DNA of 5,335 nucleotides. Origin: an uncultured Clostridia bacterium. Lineage in GTDB: Bacteria > Bacillota > Clostridia > Lachnospirales > CAMVHY01. Where the stretch lies: positions 1-5,335 of the forward strand of contig CAMVHY010000110.1 in the NCBI GenBank assembly GCA_947167415.1, read 5' to 3'. This document shows, in pieces, positions 1-5,335 of this stretch (position 1 is the first letter of the stretch; every line of letters begins with the position of its first letter). The notes below the pieces were generated by a model, which saw only the letters and a list, made by a program, of their open reading frames with translations, was not told the DNA's origin and ran no database searches. The translations under genes and the position numbers were made by a program.

Positions 1-6
1 AATTTT

Positions 7-41
7 AAAAGGCATCTCAATTTGACTGAGGTGCCTTTTTT
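7..41. terminator. Bidirectional intrinsic terminator
   Basis: The arms at 7-19 and 27-39 pair over 13 positions (AAAAGGCATCTCA with TGAGGTGCCTTTT) with a single G-U wobble and a 7-base loop. Reading on the plus strand, the hairpin is followed by six T (36-41). Reading on the minus strand, it is followed by four T and then an AT-rich stretch. It lies 20 bases beyond the stop codon of the minus-strand gene, so it can end that transcript. The longer T-run on the plus strand suggests it also ends a plus-strand gene lying left of the window, which is an inference. Confidence 0.85.
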
Positions 42-61
42 GGTTCGGTCTTTAAGTGAAT

Positions 62-1336
62 TTATTTTGATAGATTATTTATCTCCATATTATTATTATT
101 AATATTGTTGGTGTTTTTCCCACTATTATTATCGTTACTTAACTCGCTGATTTTACTTTCTATATAAACGCGATCACCATATGTTTCTTTAAACACAGCT
201 AACAAATCATTGATAAATTTCAGTTTTTCTTGATTACCAACTATCGGTTGGCAACGACCAATCAAATATCCCTGGCCAATAACACAAATCAAAGGTGGTT
301 CATTTTCATCGATCTTTTTTTTATGCTCCTTTAATCTGTTGTTAATATCATTTGCGTTTTGATCAAAGTATAAACTGCAATCGAAACCGCTAAAAACTAA
401 TTTTGCATTTTTAGCTGAGATAGGCTTCTCGTTCACCTCCAGAACAATTGTTTCCAATGGTCCATTTCCTTGTTTTTCTTCTAAAAAATCGTTGCTTGTA
501 AGATATTGCCATTCAAAAATAACATCTTGACTTCCTTGAGTTACATATGGAGCATCAAATTTTCCTGGCAAATATCTACCTCCAAGACATTGTACCATTT
601 TATTTTTATATAGCGTTTCTGGTTTAGGTTTTTCTTCGTTTTTTAAATTTTCAATTTCATTATTTCCTTTATTATTCGATCCCTTATTTATTTCAGTAAA
701 GCCACCAAAATCATTTATCGTGTTTTCTGTGAAATTGTTATTGTTAACGGAGTTTTTGTTTTCTGTCTGCATAACATTAGCAACTTCCTCTCGAATTAAT
801 TGCCCCAATATATTCCCAATACGATATTTATCGTTATCACTTAAATTTTTATCAATGTGTAATTCGATTTCATGATTTGTACTTTTATTTACGCTATACA
901 AATCATTTTCATATTCTCCCCAAATTAATTCTGAAATCCAAAAAAACGGATTAATTAAATTTAACCAACCCCACGTTGCATTTGAAAAATAATATTTAAC
1001 CGACTCCAAAAAACTTTTTCGATACGCAAAAGATCCAAATGGATGCTTTCCAGCATGAGCCCAAATAGGATTTTTTAATTTATTCCCATGTTTTTTGAGC
1101 AATTTTTTTATAATTCGCTCTCCCAATCCATTTTCAATATTATTATTTTTGTCCTCTAAATACATTTCTAATACATTTCGTCCCATCGAGTGAAAAGTAC
1201 AGCTATGATTATGACTTACAGCTACAGTTTTGTCGTAAGCTCCCTGCAAAAAAGTATCTAATTTATTTTCCTTAAAATCAATATCACTTAAATTAATATC
1301 TAGTTTAGCAGTATTAAGTTCATCATTTTTATTCAT
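62..1336 (-). CDS. Uncharacterised Asn-rich two-domain protein
   Basis: This 424-residue protein belongs to no family I recognise. The ATG at 1336 is well supported by GGAGGT at 1345-1350 (8-base spacing) and a consensus promoter upstream. Four regions are visible. Residues 1-190 look globular and contain a His/Cys cluster (H42, H44, C46, H49), an H94-x3-H98 pair and a strongly aromatic, almost uncharged stretch at 121-139 (W122, W124, F131, F132, W133, W139). Residues 191-240 are a polar Asn/Lys/Glu linker. Residues 241-400 look globular again, with strand-like segments (DVIFEW, TIVLEV, KLVFSGF, LICVIG). Residues 401-424 are a tail in which 12 of 24 residues are Asn. There is no signal peptide and no clear transmembrane helix, so a cytosolic or peripherally membrane-bound location is inferred. 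The gene stands alone, opposite to the synthetase operon, with its own promoter and terminator. It is intact, and the function is unknown. Confidence 0.85.
   Translation of the reverse strand: MNKNDELNTAKLDINLSDIDFKENKLDTFLQGAYDKTVAVSHNHSCTFHSMGRNVLEMYLEDKNNNIENGLGERIIKKLLKKHGNKLKNPIWAHAGKHPFGSFAYRKSFLESVKYYFSNATWGWLNLINPFFWISELIWGEYENDLYSVNKSTNHEIELHIDKNLSDNDKYRIGNILGQLIREEVANVMQTENKNSVNNNNFTENTINDFGGFTEINKGSNNKGNNEIENLKNEEKPKPETLYKNKMVQCLGGRYLPGKFDAPYVTQGSQDVIFEWQYLTSNDFLEEKQGNGPLETIVLEVNEKPISAKNAKLVFSGFDCSLYFDQNANDINNRLKEHKKKIDENEPPLICVIGQGYLIGRCQPIVGNQEKLKFINDLLAVFKETYGDRVYIESKISELSNDNNSGKNTNNINNNNMEINNLSK
65..139 (-). repeat. Asn-rich low-complexity tail (AAT-like triplet repeat)
   Basis: The last 25 codons of the minus-strand gene are dominated by AAT/AAC. 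The plus strand shows a run of four ATT triplets at 89-100, with another short ATT run near 124-132. The encoded tail is about half Asn and includes a run of four. Such triplet tracts can change length by slippage, which would alter the tail without shifting the frame. A second Asn-rich tract lies at about 632-766 and encodes the inter-domain linker. Confidence 0.6.
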
Positions 1337-1344
1337 AATCGTCT

Positions 1345-1350
1345 ACCTCC
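1345..1350 (-). promoter_or_regulatory. Shine-Dalgarno site of the Asn-rich gene
   Basis: On the minus strand the sequence reads GGAGGT, followed by 8 bases and then ATG. This near-full match to the anti-SD fixes the start codon at 1336 and predicts strong translation initiation. Confidence 0.85.
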
Positions 1351-1399
1351 AAAAAATAAAACAAAAAATACAAACCAAAATAAAATTTATCTCGAACTA

Positions 1400-1435
1400 T
1401 AATTTTATTATAAAAAAAATTTTTTGTTGTGTCAA
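1400..1435 (-). promoter_or_regulatory. Perfect-consensus sigma-70/sigma-A promoter for the Asn-rich gene
   Basis: The -35 box TTGACA (complement of 1430-1435) and the -10 box TATAAT (complement of 1407-1412) are exact consensus hexamers separated by exactly 17 bases. Transcription would start near 1400 and give a leader of about 64 bases. The spacer contains an A8T6 tract (1412-1425 on the plus strand). No operator-like dyad is evident over the boxes. A housekeeping promoter this strong for an orphan gene suggests high or constitutive transcription unless a repressor acts. Confidence 0.8.
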
Positions 1436-1447
1436 GTTTTTTTCAGA

Positions 1448-1484
1448 TTTAAAGTACAAAAATGTTTTTGTTATAATGACCTTG
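1448..1484 (+). promoter_or_regulatory. Extended -10 promoter of the hisS-aspS operon
   Basis: The -10 box TATAAT at 1472-1477 is preceded by TG at 1469-1470, which makes an extended -10 element. The -35 region is weak, best read as TTTAAA at 1448-1453 with an 18-base spacer. A run of seven T at 1437-1443 and an A8T6 tract at 1412-1425 lie upstream, in roughly the position of an UP element. Transcription would start near 1484, leaving a leader of only about 39 bases. The promoter is back to back with that of the divergent gene, and the two -35 regions are only about 12 bases apart. Confidence 0.65.
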
Positions 1485-1510
1485 ATTTGGAAATTAATTT
1501 TAAAAATAAA

Positions 1511-1515
1511 AGGAG
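1511..1515 (+). promoter_or_regulatory. Shine-Dalgarno site deciding the hisS start
   Basis: AGGAG lies 7 bases before the ATG at 1523. An in-frame ATG at 1424 would add 33 residues, but it lies upstream of the predicted transcription start and has no ribosome binding site. The added residues also do not resemble HisRS. Confidence 0.85.
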
Positions 1516-1522
1516 AAAAATT

Positions 1523-2788
1523 ATGATTAAATCTGTTCGTGGAACAAAAGATATTTTCGCAGATGAAGCATATTTATGGAATGAAATCGAAACAATCATA
1601 AAAAATATTTTTTTTGGATTTAATTTTTTTGAAATCAGAACGCCAGTTTTTGAACACACAGAATTATTTTTGAGAAGTGTCGGGGAAAATTCAGACATAG
1701 TTCAAAAAGAAATGTACACGTTTCAAGACAAATCAGGGCGAAGTTTAACTTTAAAACCTGAAGGGACAGCAGCAGTTGTTCGTGCCGGAATCGAACATAA
1801 TTTATTTGACGCTTATCAAAAATTATTTTATATTTCGCCGGCATTTAGATATGAGCGTCCACAAAATGGAAGGTATCGTGAATTTTATCAATGTGGTGCA
1901 GAATTTTTTGGTTGTGAAAATCCTGAATGTGACGCAGAAATTATTTTTTTAGCTGATAAAATCTTGCATGATTTGGGCTTAAAAAATATTAGTTTAAAAA
2001 TAAATTCGATTGGGTGCAAAAATTGCCGACAAAAATATAATTCCGAGTTAAAAAATTTTGTGCGAGTGAATTTACAAGATTTTTGTTTGGATTGTCAAAA
2101 AAGATTTGAAACGAATCCATTAAGAATTTTAGATTGCAAAAAAGAATCGTGTAAAAAATTTTTATCTCACGCGCCAAATATTTTAGATTTTTTGTGCGAT
2201 GATTGTAAAAATCATTTTGAGCGATTAAAAAATTTGCTGGATAAATTAAAAATTAATTTTGAAGTTGATAATAAAATCGTTAGAGGTTTGGATTATTATA
2301 CTCGGAGTGTTTTTGAATTTATTTATAATGATATCGCGATTTGTGGCGGCGGACGATATGATGATTTGGTTTTTGAGTTGGGCGGCAAAAAAATTCCTGC
2401 TGTTGGATTTGGTTTTGGTATGGAAAGATTAATTTCTGTCATAAAAGAGCAAAATTTGTTTTGTGATTGCAAAAATAAATTAGATTTATTTATTGGAAAT
2501 ATGGATTTTGAATCTCGCGAAAAAGCATTTTTGTTAATGAATTATTTGCGCGCCGAAAATTTTAAAATTGAATATAATAATCAGGAACGAGGAATAAAAT
2601 CGCAATTAAAAAATGCACTTAGATTGAATGCAAAATTTTTTATGATAATTGGCGACGAGGAATTAAAAAATAATATGGTAAGAATTAAAAATTTGGAAAG
2701 CAAAAAAGAATATGAAGTTGGATTAAATGAAGATGAAATAAAAAAATTTTTGTTGGAACGAAAAAGTTTGGAGGAGAAAAGTTTATGA
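1523..2788 (+). CDS. hisS: Histidyl-tRNA synthetase (HisRS)
   Basis: HisRS is a cytosolic class II synthetase that charges tRNA-His with histidine using ATP. The product is 421 residues, the usual bacterial length. It begins MIKSVRGTKDIF, the typical N-terminus. Motif 1 lies around R39-T40-P41. Motif 2 covers F108-R109-Y110-E111 and GRYREFYQ (116-123). The HisRS-specific signature IVRGLDYY (252-259) carries the catalytic Arg254. CGGGRYDDL follows at 274-282, and motif 3 is GFGFGMERL at 295-303. Residues from about 318 form the anticodon-binding domain. The insertion domain holds four Cys pairs: C165/C168, C188/C191, C205/C210 and C225/C228. This pattern is known, as I recall, in many clostridial HisRS and may bind zinc. 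It is the first gene of the operon, and its TGA stop overlaps the aspS start. All key residues are present, and I see no truncation. Confidence 0.97.
   Translation: MIKSVRGTKDIFADEAYLWNEIETIIKNIFFGFNFFEIRTPVFEHTELFLRSVGENSDIVQKEMYTFQDKSGRSLTLKPEGTAAVVRAGIEHNLFDAYQKLFYISPAFRYERPQNGRYREFYQCGAEFFGCENPECDAEIIFLADKILHDLGLKNISLKINSIGCKNCRQKYNSELKNFVRVNLQDFCLDCQKRFETNPLRILDCKKESCKKFLSHAPNILDFLCDDCKNHFERLKNLLDKLKINFEVDNKIVRGLDYYTRSVFEFIYNDIAICGGGRYDDLVFELGGKKIPAVGFGFGMERLISVIKEQNLFCDCKNKLDLFIGNMDFESREKAFLLMNYLRAENFKIEYNNQERGIKSQLKNALRLNAKFFMIIGDEELKNNMVRIKNLESKKEYEVGLNEDEIKKFLLERKSLEEKSL
2770..2776 (+). promoter_or_regulatory. Shine-Dalgarno site of aspS, inside the hisS 3' end
   Basis: GGAGGAG ends 8 bases before the aspS ATG at 2785 and lies within the last codons of hisS. 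With the ATGA start-stop overlap, this suggests re-initiation by ribosomes finishing hisS. Confidence 0.8.
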
Positions 2789-4560
2789 AAAGAAGCGATA
2801 TGTGTAATGATGTCGATGAAAAAAAAATTGGGCAAGTTGTTACGGTTTGTGGTTGGGTGCATAAAAAAAGAAATCTTGGGCAATTAATTTTTATTTCTTT
2901 GAGAGATCGAACAGGTTTGGTTCAAGCAGTTATAAAACAAGATCAAAAAGATCTATTTGAGTTAGCAAAAAATATAAAATCTGAGTTTGTAATTGGAATT
3001 ACGGGAATGGTTAATGCGCGTGATGAAAAAGATATAAATCCGGAGATGAAGACCGGAAAAATAGAAATTTTGGCACAGGATTTAATTATTTTTTCGGAAT
3101 CAGAAATTACACCGTTTAGTATTTTGGATAAAGATGTAAAAGAAGATTTAAGATTAAAATATAGATATTTGGATTTACGGCGTCCGGAATTGCAAAAAAA
3201 TTTATTTTTGAGGCACAAAACAGCGCAGATTATAAGAGAATTTTTGAATCAAAATAATTTTTTAGAGATAGAAACACCTGTTTTGACAAAATCAACACCT
3301 GAAGGCGCAAGAGATTATTTAGTTCCGAGTAGAATTCATCCAGGGGAATTTTATGCTTTGCCACAATCGCCACAATTATTTAAGCAATTATTAATGGTTT
3401 CAGGATTCGATAGATATTATCAGATTGTAAAATGTTTTCGAGATGAAGATTTACGCGCGGATAGACAACCTGAATTTACACAAGTTGATATGGAATTATC
3501 TTTTGTTGATGTCGATGATGTAATTGATTTGAATGAGAGATTATTAAAAAAAATTTTTATGGAGATACTTGGAAAAGAAATAAAAACGCCATTTTTAAGA
3601 TTAAGTTATAAAGAAGCTATGGAAAAATTTGGTTCGGATAAGCCAGATTTAAGATTTGATTTGGAAATAAAAAATTTGAGTGAGATTGTTAAAAACTCTG
3701 GATTTAAAATTTTTGATGAAGCGGTAGAAAATGGTGGAAGCGTAAGAGGATTTAAAGTTGAAAACATAAATTTTTCGCGCCGGCAATTGGATTATTTTGC
3801 TGAGTTTATTAAAGATTTTAAAAGCGATTTTCTTGCGAATATTTTGATTGATAAAACGGGAGAATATAAAAGTTATTTAAAAAAATTTTTGAGCGACGAG
3901 AAAATAAAAGAAATAATAAATTTATTTGATGCAAAGCCCGGAGATAGTATTTTAATTTGTGCGGATAAAGAAAATAAAATTGTTTTGAATGCGCTTGGAA
4001 ATTTAAGAAATTATGTAGCGAAAAAATTTGATTTGATAAATAAAGATGAATATAAATTTTTGTGGGTAACAGAATTTCCAATGTTTGAATGGTCTGAGGA
4101 GGATAAAAGATTTTTCGCTGTGCATCATCCGTTTACAGCACCAATGGATGAAGATATAAAGTTTTTAGATTCTGAGCCGGAAAAAGTTAGAGCAAAAGCT
4201 TATGATATAGTTTTAAACGGATTTGAATTGGGTGGCGGAAGTTTAAGGATTTATGATCGTGGCTTACAAAAAAAGATATTTGATTTGTTGAATTTAAAGC
4301 AAAAAGATATAGAGGAAAGATTTGGATTTTTACTTGAGGCTTTTAAATATGGTGTGCCTCCGCACGGTGGTTTAGCATATGGTTTTGATAGATTGATAAT
4401 GCTTTTATTAAATCAGGATTATATTCGTGATGTAATTGCTTTTCCAAAAGTGAAAGATGCTTCGTGTCCATTGACAAATGCGCCGGGAGAAGTTTTTGAT
4501 GAGCAACTGGAAGAGTTGGGAATAAAAATAATAAAAAAAGATTCGGGTGAGGAAAATTAA
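2785..4560 (+). CDS. aspS: Aspartyl-tRNA synthetase, bacterial type with GAD domain
   Basis: AspRS is a cytosolic class II (IIb) synthetase that attaches aspartate to tRNA-Asp. Its 591 residues match the usual bacterial length. The N-terminal OB-fold anticodon domain spans about 1-105 (VCGWVHKKRNLG; LIFISLRDRTG). Motif 1 ends in EIETPVL (161-167), followed by the flipping loop STPEGARDYLVPS (170-182) and QSPQ (195-198). Motif 2 is FRDEDLRADRQPEFTQ (218-233). The bacterial GAD insertion spans about 285-425. FAVHHPFTAP (444-453) and GGGSLRIYD (483-491) follow, and motif 3 is GLAYGFDRL (529-537). Leu31 and Lys82 occupy the positions that, from what I recall of Pseudomonas work, separate tRNA-Asp-specific from relaxed enzymes (His and Gly there). 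This favours a discriminating enzyme, but it is an inference. The gene overlaps hisS by 4 bases, and its stop overlaps the next start by one base. Confidence 0.97.
   Translation: MKRSDMCNDVDEKKIGQVVTVCGWVHKKRNLGQLIFISLRDRTGLVQAVIKQDQKDLFELAKNIKSEFVIGITGMVNARDEKDINPEMKTGKIEILAQDLIIFSESEITPFSILDKDVKEDLRLKYRYLDLRRPELQKNLFLRHKTAQIIREFLNQNNFLEIETPVLTKSTPEGARDYLVPSRIHPGEFYALPQSPQLFKQLLMVSGFDRYYQIVKCFRDEDLRADRQPEFTQVDMELSFVDVDDVIDLNERLLKKIFMEILGKEIKTPFLRLSYKEAMEKFGSDKPDLRFDLEIKNLSEIVKNSGFKIFDEAVENGGSVRGFKVENINFSRRQLDYFAEFIKDFKSDFLANILIDKTGEYKSYLKKFLSDEKIKEIINLFDAKPGDSILICADKENKIVLNALGNLRNYVAKKFDLINKDEYKFLWVTEFPMFEWSEEDKRFFAVHHPFTAPMDEDIKFLDSEPEKVRAKAYDIVLNGFELGGGSLRIYDRGLQKKIFDLLNLKQKDIEERFGFLLEAFKYGVPPHGGLAYGFDRLIMLLLNQDYIRDVIAFPKVKDASCPLTNAPGEVFDEQLEELGIKIIKKDSGEEN
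4546..4553 (+). promoter_or_regulatory. Ribosome binding site of the trhA-like gene, inside the aspS end
   Basis: GGTGAGGA lies just before the TAATG stop/start overlap at 4558-4562, with GAGGA ending 6 bases before the ATG. It supports the start at 4560 and coupled translation with aspS. Confidence 0.65.
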
Positions 4561-5225
4561 TGACGGATGTTGATAAATTTAATGGGCAAAGTTTTGGCGA
4601 GGAAATTGCTAATTCGATTACGCATGGAATCGGATTAATTGCTTCGATTGTGGGATTGATTTTTTTAATTTTAAGAGCTTTGGTTTGTGGAAATATTTAT
4701 AGTCTTGTAAGCGGGATAATTTATGGCGTTTCGCTTATAATTTTATATTTTAGTTCGACGTTTTATCATGCGATAAGTAAAAAAAAAATTATGGCTAAAA
4801 AAGTTTTTCGTGCGTTTGATCATTGCTCGATATTTTTTTTAATTTTGGGATCCTATGCACCGTTTTGTTTAGTAAAACTTGAAAAAAAAATAGGCTGGAT
4901 TTTGTTTGGTTTTAATATTTTTTTAAGTGTAGTCGGGATAATTTTAAATTTGATTGACATAAAAAAATTTCATAGGTTGTCTTTGATTTTTTATTTATTA
5001 ATGGGATGGTCGATAATTTTTTGCGCGCGTCAAATAATAAATTTATTAGATTTTAGAGCGCTATTGTTATTATTGCTTGGAGGAATTTTTTATTCGCTCG
5101 GAATTATTTTTTATGTAATGACAAAACCAAAATATATGCATATGATCTGGCATTTTTTTGTTTTAGGTGGAAGCGTCTTACATTATTTATGTATTTTATT
5201 TTATGTTTTGCCTGTTAAAGTTTGA
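4560..5225 (+). CDS. trhA: Hemolysin III / TrhA (PAQR-like) seven-helix membrane protein
   Basis: This 221-residue integral membrane protein has the usual length for the bacterial hemolysin III family (YqfA/TrhA, related to PAQR receptors). About seven hydrophobic helices can be drawn, near residues 22-40, 46-68, 84-105, 112-133, 139-160, 167-186 and 195-218. The family signatures are all present: ExxANSITHG at 14-23, SSTFYH at 65-70, FDHCSIFFLILGSYAPF at 86-102, and HMIWHFFVLGGSVLH at 194-208. By analogy with PAQR proteins, H70, H194 and H198 would bind a metal ion inside the membrane, near S66 and D87. The family is linked to membrane homeostasis. The hemolysin name comes from an early Bacillus cereus report and should not be read as proof of a toxin. 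The gene begins within the aspS stop codon and is the last gene of the operon. The role in this organism is unknown. Confidence 0.92.
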   Translation: MTDVDKFNGQSFGEEIANSITHGIGLIASIVGLIFLILRALVCGNIYSLVSGIIYGVSLIILYFSSTFYHAISKKKIMAKKVFRAFDHCSIFFLILGSYAPFCLVKLEKKIGWILFGFNIFLSVVGIILNLIDIKKFHRLSLIFYLLMGWSIIFCARQIINLLDFRALLLLLLGGIFYSLGIIFYVMTKPKYMHMIWHFFVLGGSVLHYLCILFYVLPVKV

Positions 5226-5263
5226 GTTAAAAAATTTTATTTGAGTTGAGTGTGAATAATTTT

Positions 5264-5291
5264 AAAAAACTGTCGAGTCGGCAGTTTTTTT
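5264..5291 (+). terminator. Intrinsic terminator of the hisS-aspS-trhA operon
   Basis: CTGTCG (5270-5275) pairs with CGGCAG (5279-5284) around a 3-base loop, with one G-U wobble. The stem is extended by six A upstream pairing with the T-run downstream (5285-5291, seven T). It lies 38 bases after the trhA stop. The A-run makes it potentially active on the opposite strand too. Confidence 0.88.
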
Positions 5292-5335
5292 GTTGTGAAA
5301 AATTGTTCCTTGACAATTTCATACCGCTCTCCCTG

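Noticed and set aside
523..800. Possible nuclease-like PD-(D/E)xK pattern in the C-terminal half of the orphan protein (D271, E300)
   Set aside because: The spacing and the required ExK do not fit: the sequence after E300 is V-N-E. The resemblance is too weak to claim a nuclease.
1412..1425. A8T6 tract as a terminator or origin element
   Set aside because: It has no GC stem and no DnaA-box-like repeats nearby. It is better explained as the spacer of the minus-strand promoter and a curved A-tract.
1424..1522. N-terminal extension of hisS from an upstream in-frame ATG
   Set aside because: The ATG has no ribosome binding site and lies upstream of the predicted transcription start. The 33 residues do not resemble HisRS, and the ATG at 1523 has a good SD and the family N-terminus.
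2581..2883. Antisense open frame of about 100 codons across the hisS-aspS junction, and similar antisense frames inside hisS and aspS
   Set aside because: They are opposite to well-supported synthetase genes, have Phe/Asn/Ser/Leu-rich compositions typical of antisense AT-rich DNA, and lack convincing start signals.
4560..5225. Reading the hemolysin III family gene as a virulence toxin
   Set aside because: The family is widespread in harmless bacteria and resembles PAQR membrane proteins. The name alone does not support toxin function.
5300..5319. Small inverted repeat AAATTGT/ACAATTT overlapping a TTGACA-like hexamer
   Set aside because: The dyad is short and AT-rich, and any -10 box would fall at or beyond the window edge. 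There is too little sequence to call a promoter or operator.

Overview
The window is AT-rich DNA, roughly 28-30% G+C by eye, with compact genes, AGGAG-type ribosome binding sites and the standard bacterial code: TGA is used as a stop and Trp is TGG. The hisS-aspS order, the cysteine-studded insertion domain of the HisRS and the strong Shine-Dalgarno sites suggest a low-G+C Firmicutes/Clostridia-like bacterium, possibly uncultured. This placement is an inference, because no rRNA or species marker is present.

Layout, left to right. Positions 7-41 hold a near-perfect hairpin flanked by A and T runs that can terminate transcription from either strand. Positions 62-1336 (minus strand) encode an unrecognised 424-residue protein that is about 15% Asn. 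It appears to have two globular parts joined by an Asn-rich linker and ends in an Asn-rich tail. The 186-base gap from 1337 to 1522 carries two divergent promoters: a perfect-consensus TTGACA-17-TATAAT for the minus-strand gene, and an extended -10 promoter for the plus-strand operon.

Positions 1523-5225 (plus strand) form a tightly packed operon: hisS (histidyl-tRNA synthetase), aspS (aspartyl-tRNA synthetase) and a seven-helix membrane protein of the hemolysin III/TrhA (PAQR-like) family. The gene junctions overlap by 4 bases (ATGA) and 1 base (TAATG), which implies translational coupling. A hairpin with a T-run at 5264-5291 ends the operon. The last 44 bases hold no gene I can assign.

The two synthetases charge tRNA-His and tRNA-Asp for translation. 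The third gene has no obvious mechanistic link to them and seems to be carried along by co-transcription. I see no mobile element, CRISPR array, tRNA gene or defence system. The item most likely to be undescribed is the orphan Asn-rich protein. The rest is ordinary housekeeping sequence, with one regulatory oddity: the synthetase operon lacks a T-box leader.
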